Shown piece by piece: positions 1-11,231 of a stretch of DNA of 64,000 nt; positions within the stretch are counted from its first letter, which is position 1; each line of letters begins with the position of its first letter. The notes beneath the pieces are model-generated. The model worked only from the letters and a program-made list of their open reading frames with translations, was not told the DNA's origin and searched no databases. This DNA is from Chryseobacterium lathyri. Its GTDB lineage: Bacteria > Bacteroidota > Bacteroidia > Flavobacteriales > Weeksellaceae. The translations under genes were made by a program, and so were the position numbers. The stretch is taken from NCBI RefSeq assembly GCF_030812195.1, contig NZ_JAUSSF010000001.1:1-64000 (forward strand), given 5' to 3'.

Positions 1-137
1 ATCAAACCAAACTTACAATCATCACTCAAAAACAACAAACACAAAAAAAAAAAACACAAAAAACACCAAACCCACCCCGCCCCCCACCGGGGGGGGTGGG
101 GGGGGGGGGGGGGGGGCCCCCCCCCCCCCCCCCCCCC
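1..137. repeat. Low-complexity contig end (poly-A/C, poly-G, poly-C)
   Basis: Positions 1-88 are almost entirely A and C. An almost pure G run at 89-116 (one T at 97) is followed directly by an unbroken C run at 117-137. The G and C runs are complementary, so this would fold back on itself. This composition is unlike everything else in the window and most likely reflects an assembly or read-end artefact at a contig terminus, not biology. No gene can be called here. From 138 to 314 the sequence returns to normal composition and holds only the 3' flank of the first minus-strand gene, with no terminator I can see. Confidence 0.7.
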
Positions 138-314
138 GAAACCTACACCTGTCATTGCGAGCGCAGCATTGTGTTTATTTGTGAGAACTTTTGTGACTTT
201 TGTGGTCATTAAAAGCATCAGAAACCTTATGCAATTAAGCAACTCAGCATATTTAAACTAAAAATTTCATAAACTCCAAGATCCGTGGCAATCTGTGAGA
301 TTCATGGGAAAAAA

Positions 315-1339
315 TTAATCAACACGCAGGTATTTCCTTAATCCTTTCAGCAGCTCCAGCTGATTTTTCGTTCTGTCTAGATTATGGTCAGCATATTTCG
401 TAGCATAGTATGAATTTCCATTCAGGTAATCAGTCAGAAAACGGATCGCCTGGATATAAATGACGGTTTGCGCAGCATAATCTAGGTTTTCAAGTTCCTC
501 AAAATTCAGTTTCCCCTTTAAATACAGTAGAAACCCCTCTTTTACGGTTCTGTAAATTTGTGGGTTAAAATTGTCTCCGGCATTTCCATCATCCTCATCC
601 AGAGTATTGGTATAAGATCTGGCCATATCACCGAAATCATACAGAATCGTGGAAACCGTTACCGTATCCAGGTCGATAACAGCAAGGGGTCTTGAATTTT
701 TATCAAAAAGGATGTTCCTTACATTGGGATCTCCGTGTATGATCCTTTTTGGCAACAGACCGTTTTTTTCCATTTCGATCCATTTTTGCGGAAGAAAAAG
801 CAGCTCATTCATTGTTTCGATTTCCGGTTCAGCATTTTTCAGCAGATTTTCATTTGCATATCGTAAAGATGTTTGGTAATCCACGATCCTTTTTTCAAAA
901 TTAATAAAATCAGGAATTGGGGACTGAATGTCCGGAAGCTGTTCAGGATTTACCATATTTAAAAAACATCCTACAGCCTTTGCAGATTCATAGGCGGTTT
1001 TGAGATCGGGGATCCTAAAGAAAGTTCTTGTATCATCAATAAAGCTGAGCATTCTCCACGATTCTCCTTCTTCATCTTTCACGATAAAATCTCCATTTAA
1101 CGTTGATTTTGGTATGACCGGCTGTAGCGGATAGTTTCCGTTTTCCAGCATTGTGTTGATTAAGATATGATTTCTGGTAATGACTTCCGGAAACTTAAAA
1201 ACCTGAGTATTTATTTTTTGAAGAATAAATTTTTCCTCAGAATCAGGGTTTTCAACGAAATAGGTCGTATTGATTAACCCATTCGTAATAGGAGTGATTG
1301 TACAGTTTTCAGTTCCGGTAAATCCGGCAACAACTTGTT

Positions 1340-1349
<10 letters not shown>
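315..1349 (-). CDS. Phosphotransferase, APH/NahK-like sugar kinase
   Basis: A 344-residue protein of the aminoglycoside phosphotransferase/choline kinase fold. The catalytic Brenner motif is visible as H205-G-D207 with N212, and the metal-binding aspartate lies in IDLDT (residues 225-229). The N-terminal pattern (ITNGLINTTY, then a QKINTQVF segment) is typical of Bacteroidetes members annotated as N-acetylhexosamine 1-kinase-like. By family knowledge such enzymes phosphorylate the anomeric hydroxyl of GalNAc or GlcNAc in the cytoplasm. The substrate here is inference from context: it is the last gene of an operon with a sugar nucleotidyltransferase (10-nt overlap) and a GH109 alpha-N-acetylgalactosaminidase. 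A phosphotransferase of other specificity, such as homoserine kinase-like, cannot be excluded. Confidence 0.85.
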
Positions 1350-3800
<2,451 letters not shown>

Positions 3801-4493
3801 TTATTTTTCTGTGAAATATACTTCTTCATACGGCTGAATTAGTACCCATCCGTTTCCTGAGAACTTCATCTGGAATTCTTCGCCGCTTCCTCTCCCGATA
3901 AGGCTTTTGAAAGAAACATTGGTTTTCAGATCAGGACTTAGGTTACCAGACCATGCCACAGTAGCATTAGGGTCTGTGAAAACAGGATTGTCCGGAGTTA
4001 CCATCAGAGTCAATGGTTCACCGTGTGTTGTTATTGCAATGTGTCCGGTTCCGGAAAGTTTTACCTGAAAAAGACCACCGGCCATCATTCCGGCAACGCT
4101 TTTAAGCATAGTGATATCACTTTTTATACTTTGCTCGTGGGCCAGTACGTCATTTCCGTTTACACATACCGATTCATTGTTCAGATAAAGTATACGTACT
4201 TTCTTTCCGGCATCTGCCACATAGAGTTTGCCGTTTCCTTCTGCTTTCATCAGTTTGGATCCTTCACCGCTGATCGCTTTCTTTAAAAGGTTACCGATAC
4301 CTCCTGCCAGCATTCCCTGTCTTTCGAAGTTGATGCCTCCTACATAGCCTACCATACTTCCTCTTTTGGTCCAAACCGCCTGATTGTTGAGGTTGATTTC
4401 CAACATGTGGGGAGTTTCAAGCTCAAAATAATCTCTTTGCTGTGGATTTTCTTTAGTTTCGTTGACAAAAGCTTCCAATGAATATTTGCTCAT
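3801..4493 (-). CDS. AIM24/TIGR00266 family protein
   Basis: A 230-residue soluble protein rich in beta strands and glycine (GGINFERQGMLAGGIGNLL, later AGMMAGGLFQVKLSG), matching the AIM24/TIGR00266 family, a beta-roll fold of unknown biochemical function named after a yeast mitochondrial biogenesis protein. I start it at the ATG at 4491-4493 (MSKYSLEAF). An in-frame ATG at 4518-4520 lies inside an exact TAnnTTTG promoter element, so it would be upstream of the transcript. It is monocistronic, with its own promoter and terminator. No signal peptide is seen. Confidence 0.8.
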   Translation of the reverse strand: MSKYSLEAFVNETKENPQQRDYFELETPHMLEINLNNQAVWTKRGSMVGYVGGINFERQGMLAGGIGNLLKKAISGEGSKLMKAEGNGKLYVADAGKKVRILYLNNESVCVNGNDVLAHEQSIKSDITMLKSVAGMMAGGLFQVKLSGTGHIAITTHGEPLTLMVTPDNPVFTDPNATVAWSGNLSPDLKTNVSFKSLIGRGSGEEFQMKFSGNGWVLIQPYEEVYFTEK

Positions 4494-4517
4494 AGTGTAA
4501 ATTTTTTTTAATATTTC

Positions 4518-4525
4518 CAAAAATA
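4518..4525 (-). promoter_or_regulatory. Minus-strand -7 element (TATTTTTG)
   Basis: An exact match to the Bacteroidetes -7 consensus TAnnTTTG, about 25 nt upstream of the start codon at 4493. It overlaps the alternative upstream ATG and so decides in favour of the shorter AIM24-family protein. A clear -33 TTG is not seen. Confidence 0.55.
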
Positions 4526-4587
4526 ATCTTTTTTTCCTTCATAGATCACCGTAGAATCCCGGTTTTTAATTTGATTTTAAATAATAC

Positions 4588-4619
4588 TTGACAATGGGGT
4601 ATCGAATGTCGTATATTTG
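4588..4619 (+). promoter_or_regulatory. Promoter of queA (TTGACA, N18, TATATTTG)
   Basis: TTGACA at 4588-4593 and an exact -7 element TATATTTG at 4612-4619, separated by 18 nt. This is a close match to the Bacteroidetes primary-sigma promoter (TTG, about 17-23 nt, TAnnTTTG). It gives queA a leader of about 50 nt. Confidence 0.8.
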
Positions 4620-4674
4620 CACACCGAAAATTACACATGTAATTTGAATAATTTTTAAACCGTAATTTAAAAAA

Positions 4675-5724
4675 ATGAAAACATCAGATTTTAATTTTGA
4701 TCTTCCTGCGGAATTATTAGCAGAACACCCATCTGAACACAGAGACGAAGCCAGATTAATGGTTCTTAACAGAAAAACAGAAACTATTGAGCATAAGCTG
4801 TTTAAAGATGTTGTGGATTATTTCGATGAGAAAGATCTATTCATTTTCAATAATACTAAAGTTTTCCCTGCGCGCCTTTATGGAAATAAAGAAAAAACAG
4901 GTGCCAAAATTGAAGTTTTCCTTTTAAGAGAGCTGGATAAAGAAACCAGAGTATGGGATGTTCTAGTAGATCCCGCAAGAAAAATAAGAATCGGTAACAA
5001 ATTATTCTTTACTGAAGATGAATCTTTGGTCGCTGAAGTAATTGATAACACAACTTCAAGAGGAAGAACGTTAAGATTCTTATTTGATGGTTCTTATGAC
5101 GAATTCAGAACAAAACTGAAGGAATTAGGAGAAACTCCACTTCCAAAATATATCAAAAGAGCAGTAGAGCCGGAAGATGCAGAAAGATACCAAACGATCT
5201 ATGCAAAAATAGAAGGAGCGGTTGCTGCCCCTACAGCAGGTCTTCACTTCTCCAAACATCTGATGAAGAAATTGGAGATCAAAGGAATTGATTTCGCTGA
5301 AGTAACGCTTCACGTTGGTTTAGGAACTTTCAACCCGATTGAGGTGGAAGATCTTTCCAAGCACAAAATGGAGTCTGAAGAAATCATCATCGATGAGAAA
5401 AATGCTGATATCATCAATAAAGCGGTAGATGCTCACAGAAGAGTTTGTGCAGTAGGTACTACAACGATGAGAGCATTGGAAACTTCTGTTTCTTCAAACA
5501 GAAAAATATCTGCATTCAACGGTTGGACGAATAAGTTCATTTATCCGCCTCACGATTTTGGTGTTGCGAACTCAATGATCACCAACTTCCACACGCCGAA
5601 ATCCACATTATTGATGATGATTGCTGCATTTGCCGGAAAAGATTTCATCATGCATGCTTATGAAGAAGCCGTAAAAGAAAAGTATAAATTCTATTCTTAC
5701 GGTGACGCCATGTTAATCCTATAA
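4675..5724 (+). CDS. queA: S-adenosylmethionine:tRNA ribosyltransferase-isomerase QueA
   Basis: A 349-residue protein of standard QueA length. Family landmarks are the N-terminal [12 protein letters not shown], the [10 protein letters not shown] segment, [20 protein letters not shown] near the middle, and the C-terminal [13 protein letters not shown]. QueA transfers and isomerises the ribosyl group of S-adenosylmethionine onto 7-aminomethyl-7-deazaguanine in the anticodon wobble position of GUN tRNAs, forming epoxyqueuosine. It sits in the cytoplasm. It is followed 76 nt later by rlmN, another RNA-modification gene in the same direction, with a GC-rich hairpin between them. Confidence 0.96.
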   Translation: MKTSDFNFDLPAELLAEHPSEHRDEARLMVLNRKTETIEHKLFKDVVDYFDEKDLFIFNNTKVFPARLYGNKEKTGAKIEVFLLRELDKETRVWDVLVDPARKIRIGNKLFFTEDESLVAEVIDNTTSRGRTLRFLFDGSYDEFRTKLKELGETPLPKYIKRAVEPEDAERYQTIYAKIEGAVAAPTAGLHFSKHLMKKLEIKGIDFAEVTLHVGLGTFNPIEVEDLSKHKMESEEIIIDEKNADIINKAVDAHRRVCAVGTTTMRALETSVSSNRKISAFNGWTNKFIYPPHDFGVANSMITNFHTPKSTLLMMIAAFAGKDFIMHAYEEAVKEKYKFYSYGDAMLIL

Positions 5725-5740
5725 AAAGATAATAGGTAAC

Positions 5741-5770
5741 AGGCTGCAGGTAATAGTTTATCTGCAGCCT
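5741..5770. repeat. Intergenic hairpin between queA and rlmN
   Basis: A 9-bp perfect inverted repeat (AGGCTGCAG at 5741-5749, CTGCAGCCT at 5762-5770), followed by further partial copies (GCAACCT, CTGCAACCT). There is no T run after it, so it is not a classical terminator. It looks like an intergenic repeat, possibly an mRNA-stabilising or processing hairpin. Confidence 0.45.
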
Positions 5771-5800
5771 GCAACCTAGATCTGCAACCTAACATCTACA

Positions 5801-6835
5801 ATGAAAGATATCCGAGTTTTATCACTAGACCAGCTTAAAGACTATTTTTTGACTTTAGGGGAAAAACCGTTTCGTGCGAAGCAGGTTTATGACTGGTTAT
5901 GGAGTAAAAACCTCCATTCGATTGATGAAATGACGAATCTTTCGAAATCTCTCCGCGAAAAAATTTCCGAAGAATATACCATTAACCCCGTTTCTGTGGA
6001 CCAGCTTCAGAGAAGCAAAGACGGAACCATCAAAAATGGTGTGAAGCTTCATGACGGACTACTGGTGGAATCTGTTCTTATCCCTACAGAAACAAGAACC
6101 ACAGCCTGCGTTTCCTCACAGGTGGGATGTTCATTAAACTGCGAATTCTGTGCAACGGCAAGGCTCAAAAGAATGAGAAACCTTGAAGTAGCCGAGATCG
6201 TAGACCAGGTGGCTCTGATCGACAGCCAAAGCAAAATGTATTTTAACAGACCGCTTTCCAATATCGTTTTTATGGGAATGGGAGAGCCGATGATGAATTA
6301 CAAAAATGTAGTGGAAGCCATCAGAAAAATTACCCAGCGGGAAGGTTTGGGGATGTCCCCAAGAAGGATTACTGTTTCTACATCCGGAATTCCGAAAATG
6401 ATCAAAATGCTGGCAGACGATGAACTTCGTGTAAAACTGGCGCTTTCGCTTCACTCTGCTATTGAGTCCAAACGTAACGAAATCATGCCTTTTTCAGATA
6501 AATTTCCGTTGACGGATATTATGGAGGCTCTTCAGTACTGGTATCAAAAAACGGGTTCTGTCATTACCTTTGAATATTGTGTATGGAAAGGAATCAATGA
6601 TGGGGATGAAGATATCAAAGCTCTGATCAGATACTGCAAACAGGTTCCTTCCAAAGTGAATCTTATCCAGTATAACCCTATCGGGGACGGAAAATATGAC
6701 CAATGTAATAAGCAGGCGGAAGATAATTATGTACGTCAGCTGGAAAATGCTGGGATCACTGTAATGATCAGAAAAAGCCGCGGTGGAGACATCGATGCGG
6801 CCTGTGGGCAGCTGGCCAATAAAACGACGGATTAA
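5801..6835 (+). CDS. rlmN: Dual-specificity RNA methyltransferase RlmN
   Basis: A 344-residue radical-SAM enzyme. The cluster motif CxxxCxxC is C110-SLN-C114-EF-C117. The second catalytic cysteine of the family is C335 near the C-terminus in the segment AACGQLA. The N-terminal accessory domain (EKPFRAKQVYDWLW) and the MGMGEP motif are present. RlmN methylates C2 of A2503 in 23S rRNA and of A37 in some tRNAs through a cysteine-bound methyl intermediate. Length and motifs are complete. It follows queA in the same orientation and no promoter between them is obvious. Confidence 0.96.
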   Translation: MKDIRVLSLDQLKDYFLTLGEKPFRAKQVYDWLWSKNLHSIDEMTNLSKSLREKISEEYTINPVSVDQLQRSKDGTIKNGVKLHDGLLVESVLIPTETRTTACVSSQVGCSLNCEFCATARLKRMRNLEVAEIVDQVALIDSQSKMYFNRPLSNIVFMGMGEPMMNYKNVVEAIRKITQREGLGMSPRRITVSTSGIPKMIKMLADDELRVKLALSLHSAIESKRNEIMPFSDKFPLTDIMEALQYWYQKTGSVITFEYCVWKGINDGDEDIKALIRYCKQVPSKVNLIQYNPIGDGKYDQCNKQAEDNYVRQLENAGITVMIRKSRGGDIDAACGQLANKTTD

Positions 6836-6912
6836 AATTTCCTTAAAAAATTCAAAACTTTTCTTCATAATTTCCCGAAATCCTACCTTTACATAAAGTA
6901 AAAAAGTTTATT

Positions 6913-7839
6913 ATGGACTTCTTTATGAGCGAGGATGGTTTGGAAAACGTTTACGCATGGGCTATTCCGTTTCATGCTGCTGTTATTTTGGCTGAAATGA
7001 TCTACAGTCACATTTCTGAAGCTAAATTGTACAACGGAAAGGATGTGGCAACAAGCGTTTACCTTGCACTGATGAACTTTGGTCTGGACCTGATCATGAA
7101 GACTTTTGCGATGGGAGTGATGTTTTTCTTCTATAATCACAGGTTTTTCACATGGGATTTTACGGTTTGGTATTGGCTCATCTGTTTTATCATTACAGAT
7201 TTTGCCTATTATGTGCTTCATTATGTAGATCATCATTCCCGGGCATTCTGGGCAGTTCATATTACTCATCACAATTCAGAATATTTCAACCTTACAATAG
7301 GTTTTAGAAGTCCTGTACTGCAACCGCTGTACAGGTATCTTTATTTTTCTCCGCTTGCTTTTTTAGGTTTTAATCCGTGGCATATTATGGTGGTTTATGC
7401 AATAGGGCAGGTGTACGGAACCTGGGTGCATACACAGACTGTAAAAAAAATGGGCATTTTGGAATATATCCTGGTTACTCCTTCACATCATAGGGTACAT
7501 CATGCCTGCAATATCAAATATCTGGACCGGAATATGGGAATGTGCCTGATCATCTGGGACAAGATTTTCGGAACCTTCGAAAAAGAAGATCCGAGTGTAC
7601 CTGTAAAATATGGAATTTATCCAAAAATGCCGGACAATAAGCCAGGCACTGTTCTTCTCTATGAATGGAGAAAAATCTGGAAAGATATCAGGCAGCCGGG
7701 ACTGAAATTTTCCGATCGGATCAATTATATTTTTAACTCCCCGGGCTGGAGACATGATGGTACAGGAAAAACAGTAAGACAATATCAGAAAGATTATTTA
7801 AATAAGCAGAAGCAAAAAGCAAAAATGAAATCTGCCTGA
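6913..7839 (+). CDS. Sterol desaturase/fatty acid hydroxylase family protein
   Basis: A 308-residue integral membrane protein with several hydrophobic segments in residues 15-175. The di-iron histidine boxes are HYVDH (103-107), HITHH (116-120) and HHRVHH (192-197), the full set for the fatty acid hydroxylase superfamily. Such enzymes hydroxylate or desaturate lipids in the cytoplasmic membrane; the lipid substrate cannot be told from sequence. A weaker promoter-like element, TACCTTTA (6884-6891), lies upstream. It probably stands alone; the next gene has its own -7 element. Confidence 0.9.
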   Translation: MDFFMSEDGLENVYAWAIPFHAAVILAEMIYSHISEAKLYNGKDVATSVYLALMNFGLDLIMKTFAMGVMFFFYNHRFFTWDFTVWYWLICFIITDFAYYVLHYVDHHSRAFWAVHITHHNSEYFNLTIGFRSPVLQPLYRYLYFSPLAFLGFNPWHIMVVYAIGQVYGTWVHTQTVKKMGILEYILVTPSHHRVHHACNIKYLDRNMGMCLIIWDKIFGTFEKEDPSVPVKYGIYPKMPDNKPGTVLLYEWRKIWKDIRQPGLKFSDRINYIFNSPGWRHDGTGKTVRQYQKDYLNKQKQKAKMKSA

Positions 7840-7878
7840 TACTTTTCAGTAAAAGTTCTCCAATTATCTATAAACGTT

Positions 7879-7886
7879 TATTTTTG
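7879..7886 (+). promoter_or_regulatory. -7 element (TATTTTTG) four bases before the ATG
   Basis: An exact TAnnTTTG element ending 4 nt before the ATG at 7891. If used, transcription would begin at or next to the start codon, giving a leaderless mRNA. No ribosome binding site is visible between it and the ATG. A matching arrangement occurs at 53748-53755. Confidence 0.5.
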
Positions 7887-7890
7887 TTCT

Positions 7891-8769
7891 ATGAAAAAGT
7901 TCATTCTTCTCATAGCTGTTATCATCTTTCAGTTTTCATTTTCGCAGCAGACGGAATTTTTAAAAATTAGAAAATACAGACTCGGTTATTTGGATGATAA
8001 AATCCGGGAAACATCAGGATTGGATATTTTGAATGGTAAGTTGTATACATTCAATGACAGCGGCAATGCTCCGGAACTTTTTGAATTGGATGAAGCTTTC
8101 GGCAATATCAAAAATACACTGACAATCCATGCTAAAAATAATGACTGGGAGGCTTTGACTAATGACGGAAAGAATTTCTACATCGGGGATTTCGGCAATA
8201 ACGGAGGAACAAGAAGAGATCTGGAAATCTATAAACTGCCTTTTGAAAACGGCGGTGTAAAGAATGATTCCATTATGAAAATATCATTTTATTATCCGGA
8301 ACAGATGGAATTCATCCCAAAATATACAAAGAGTGATTTTGATGCCGAAGCGATGATCTATCTGAACGGAAAGTTGCACCTGTTTACCAAAGAATGGAAA
8401 TCAAAATCAACTTCTCATTATATGGTTGATCCTGTAATATCTGAAAAGCAAAAAGCAGAGAAAACAGAATCTTATAAAACTAATTTTGTGGTAACTGATG
8501 CTGCTTATTTTAACAGAAAGCTTTATCTGGTAGGCTATACCAAGAAAACGGAAGTCTTTCTGAATATTTTTACGGAAACAGAATCCGGCATTTTTTTTAA
8601 AGAAAAACCTAAACATTATTATTTGGGCAGCGCTTTGGCGGTAGGGCAGATTGAGGGCATTGCTGTAGATGAATCGGGAATCTATATTTCTGGGGAAAAA
8701 TTCAGGTCGGGATTGGGTACTTCACAGCCGTCGCTCTATTTTATTCCAAATGAAGAACTCAAAGATTAA
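7891..8769 (+). CDS. Exported hypothetical protein, possibly beta-propeller
   Basis: A 292-residue protein with a clear signal peptide (MKKFILLIAVIIFQFSFSQ, cleavage near FSFS-QQ). The body carries repeated aromatic and beta-rich blocks of about 45 residues (IGDFGNN, LYLVGYT, LYFIPN) and acidic loops such as NDSGNAPELF, which suggests a beta-propeller. I do not recognise a catalytic motif. Homologs of this kind in Flavobacteria are annotated as hypothetical. It is probably periplasmic or surface exposed, and no neighbour clarifies its role. Confidence 0.75.
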   Translation: MKKFILLIAVIIFQFSFSQQTEFLKIRKYRLGYLDDKIRETSGLDILNGKLYTFNDSGNAPELFELDEAFGNIKNTLTIHAKNNDWEALTNDGKNFYIGDFGNNGGTRRDLEIYKLPFENGGVKNDSIMKISFYYPEQMEFIPKYTKSDFDAEAMIYLNGKLHLFTKEWKSKSTSHYMVDPVISEKQKAEKTESYKTNFVVTDAAYFNRKLYLVGYTKKTEVFLNIFTETESGIFFKEKPKHYYLGSALAVGQIEGIAVDESGIYISGEKFRSGLGTSQPSLYFIPNEELKD

Positions 8770-8771
8770 TT

Positions 8772-8805
8772 TTGTCCTGAAATTGCGTGAAAAAAATTAT
8801 CTTTG
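8772..8805 (+). promoter_or_regulatory. Promoter of the polyprenyl synthetase gene
   Basis: TTG at 8772-8774 and an exact -7 element TATCTTTG at 8798-8805, spaced by 23 nt, within the range seen in Bacteroidetes. It leaves a leader of about 30 nt before the proposed TTG start at 8843. Confidence 0.6.
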
Positions 8806-8842
8806 TGAGAATTAATAAGTATTTACCTTTCATTCACAGATT

Positions 8843-9820
8843 TTGGCAAACATCGTAGAAGAAATCAAACGACCGATCAATGAGGAAATGAAACTTTTCG
8901 AGCAGAAGTTTTATGAATCGATGCAGAGCAAAGTGCCTTTATTGGATAAAGTAACGCGTTTTATTGTTACTACTAAAGGAAAGCAGATGCGTCCAATGTT
9001 TGTATTCCTTTGTGCAAAGCTGATAGGGGATGTCAATGAAAAAACGTACCGCGGGGCTTCCATGATTGAACTGATTCATACGGCAACTCTTGTACATGAT
9101 GATGTGGTAGATGAAAGCTTCAAACGTCGTAATTTCTTTTCAATCAATGCTTTATGGAAAAATAAAATTGCGGTTTTAGTAGGAGACTATCTTTTGTCAA
9201 AATCTGTATTGCTTTCTACAGACCATAAAGATTATGATCTTTTGGGGGTGATTTCCAGAACGATCCGTGAAATGTCCGAAGGTGAGCTTTTGCAACTTGA
9301 AAAAGCCAGGAAACTGGATATTACCGAAGATGTTTATTATGAAATTATCCGTCAGAAAACAGCCACTCTAATTGCTGCCTGTTGCGAAATAGGCGTTCTG
9401 TCCAACAATGCAGATGAAATTCTGGCTAAAAAAATGATGAATTTCGGAACCTATACGGGAATGGCTTTCCAGATCAAAGATGATCTTTTTGATTATCTGA
9501 GTTCCAATGTCATCGGGAAACCTGTTGGTATTGATATTAAGGAACAAAAAATGACACTTCCGCTGATCTATACCCTTAAAAATGCCGGTGAAAAAGATAG
9601 AAAATACTATTTCAATACCATAAAGCGATATAATAATGACCAAAAGCGGGTGAAAGAGCTTATAGAATTTGTAAAAAGTTCCGGTGGTATGGACTACGCT
9701 ATAAAAGTTATGAAAGATTTTCAGCAGAAAGCCAAAGATATTCTCAATGAATTTCCGGATTCGGAACCTAAAAAATCCCTACATGTAATGCTGGATTATG
9801 TAATCGAAAGAAAATTTTAA
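8843..9820 (+). CDS. Polyprenyl (octaprenyl-type) diphosphate synthase
   Basis: A 325-residue trans-isoprenyl diphosphate synthase. The first aspartate-rich motif is H85-DDVVD90 and the second is DDLFD (213-217), with GKQMRP (46-51) for substrate binding. It condenses isopentenyl diphosphate with an allylic primer to make the long chain of menaquinone. The reading frame opens with TTG at 8843 (protein MANIVEEIKRP). The next in-frame ATG, at residue 16, would remove N-terminal residues that look conserved, so I prefer the TTG start. This start is less certain because no ribosome binding site is visible. Confidence 0.92.
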   Translation: MANIVEEIKRPINEEMKLFEQKFYESMQSKVPLLDKVTRFIVTTKGKQMRPMFVFLCAKLIGDVNEKTYRGASMIELIHTATLVHDDVVDESFKRRNFFSINALWKNKIAVLVGDYLLSKSVLLSTDHKDYDLLGVISRTIREMSEGELLQLEKARKLDITEDVYYEIIRQKTATLIAACCEIGVLSNNADEILAKKMMNFGTYTGMAFQIKDDLFDYLSSNVIGKPVGIDIKEQKMTLPLIYTLKNAGEKDRKYYFNTIKRYNNDQKRVKELIEFVKSSGGMDYAIKVMKDFQQKAKDILNEFPDSEPKKSLHVMLDYVIERKF

Positions 9821-9840
9821 GAATTTAAAATATAAATAAA

Positions 9841-9871
9841 AAAAGCGGAATGTGATAAGCATTCCGCTTTT
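9841..9871. terminator. Bidirectional terminator
   Basis: A 12-bp stem (9841-9852 with 9860-9871) with A-rich left and T-rich right flanks, placed between the convergent genes ending at 9820 and 9874. It can serve both strands. Confidence 0.9.
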
Positions 9872-9873
9872 TT

Positions 9874-10665
9874 TTATATTTTCTGAACCGTTACATTGGT
9901 AACGTTACCGCTTCCGGTACTTCCGGTTTCTGTAGACAGTACAGTACAGCTTTGGTTAGGCGCTGCCGTAAAACGGATTTGATAACCAGCAGTAGGAATT
10001 ACCAGCATTGTTGTATAATTCATCAGTTCTCCTACTGTTGCAGAAGTTGTTGTTGCATTGTAATGGCTCCCCCTGCCTAAATAATTGGCATCAGGATTAG
10101 GTCTTACTCCCAAAAGTAACTGTGTTCCTGCAGGTGCGTTAGCAAAACTGGCCTGTAATGTTATCAGGTAATTTCCTGGCTGATTGAAGGTTAAAACACC
10201 ATTACTGGTATTATAATTGTAGAAAGGAGAAGTGGCCAGTGGAGTCGAGAATAATAAAGTGGTAATGGTAGAAGGAGTAAGATTTTGATTCGCTGTTAAA
10301 CGGGCATGAAATAATGAATAAGCGGTGAAATCAATAGTCTTTAATACCCCGTTTGCATCGGCTACAACAATTCTGTCAACTCCTCCTGTCCCGATATTAG
10401 AGTTGATGGCCCGGATTCTTGCATTTCCAGAGCTGATATCTAATTTTTCAGTTGGGGAAATAGTCCCAATACCTATCTGACCTGAATTTGTTACAACAAT
10501 GTCATTTGTCTGTTGAGCGGAAGAAGGGGCTCCTGTTGTTGGGTTATCTTTTGCTCCATCAATATGAAAGCTGGCCTGCGGGTTGCTTGTGCTTATACCT
10601 ACTTGGGCGAATGTGTGCGTGCACAATGCAAAAATACTTGCAATTGCGAATAATGTTTTTTTCAT
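9874..10665 (-). CDS. Exported VGIST/VGIxTSxPxxxL-type surface protein with C1q-like tail
   Basis: A 263-residue protein with a signal peptide ending THTFA-QVG. The mature start QVGISTSNPQASFHIDG and a second GQIGIGTISPTEKLDI block are the hallmark of a large Chryseobacterium family of exported proteins that resemble phage tail-fibre or collagen-like stalks. The C-terminal 150 residues (YNYNTSNGVLTFNQPGNYLI) look like a C1q/TNF-type jelly roll. No enzymatic residues are apparent. A second member of the family is at 25751-26635. The role is unknown; adhesion or surface display is a guess. Confidence 0.8.
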   Translation of the reverse strand: MKKTLFAIASIFALCTHTFAQVGISTSNPQASFHIDGAKDNPTTGAPSSAQQTNDIVVTNSGQIGIGTISPTEKLDISSGNARIRAINSNIGTGGVDRIVVADANGVLKTIDFTAYSLFHARLTANQNLTPSTITTLLFSTPLATSPFYNYNTSNGVLTFNQPGNYLITLQASFANAPAGTQLLLGVRPNPDANYLGRGSHYNATTTSATVGELMNYTTMLVIPTAGYQIRFTAAPNQSCTVLSTETGSTGSGNVTNVTVQKI

Positions 10666-10801
10666 TTGTTTTTTTACGAAATAATAATTTTCAGGAGCCA
10701 GAAGCCAAATATTATGCCATAAAATTAAAAAATATAAAAAAAATTAATCAATATACTATTTTGAAAGTATTTTTTTATATTTATAATCAAAATAAAATTG
10801 C

Positions 10802-11098
10802 TTAAATTATTTTTACAGTTACAATAATAACAGCCAGAACTATGCAAAATAAAGCGGTTAAAAATAAATAATCCGCAATAGCCTCAAACTTTATTTCCTG
10901 TTTTTCATTCTTCGACCTGATAGCCAGGAACGAAAAGAAACAGCTGCACGCAAAAAGAAGGCAGGCCAATCCGGCAAATTCATCCAGATAGGTGTTCTCA
11001 CTGATTTTTGTAATTTTAAGGGAGGTGATAATAATCAGGGAAAAACCTAAAAGATTACTAGATGCATTCAGAATGTGGGGTGACTTTTTTTCCATCAT
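10802..11098 (-). CDS. Small three-helix membrane protein
   Basis: A 98-residue protein with three hydrophobic helices (about residues 14-30, 42-60 and 76-97) separated by short charged loops (RSKNEKQEIK). Two adjacent methionines give starts at 11098 or 11095. No family is recognised. It is separated from its neighbours by 130 bp or more on both sides, with the E1 gene divergent upstream. Its composition looks like a real membrane protein and not a chance frame. Confidence 0.65.
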   Translation of the reverse strand: MMEKKSPHILNASSNLLGFSLIIITSLKITKISENTYLDEFAGLACLLFACSCFFSFLAIRSKNEKQEIKFEAIADYLFLTALFCIVLAVIIVTVKII

Positions 11099-11231
11099 CT
11101 ACAATTTTTTACAATATAAAACACAATTCTTTTATTATCAAATTTTTAAAAAAGATTATTGAAAATTAAAATTAATTTAAAAATTGTATATTAGCGCCAT
11201 ACTTGAAGAATAAAAACTTTTATATCTAGCT

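Noticed and set aside
138..314. Search for a tRNA or small RNA in the leading gap and other intergenic gaps
   Set aside because: No cloverleaf-like pattern with a TTCRA loop was recognised by eye; a covariance-model scan would be needed to exclude one fully.
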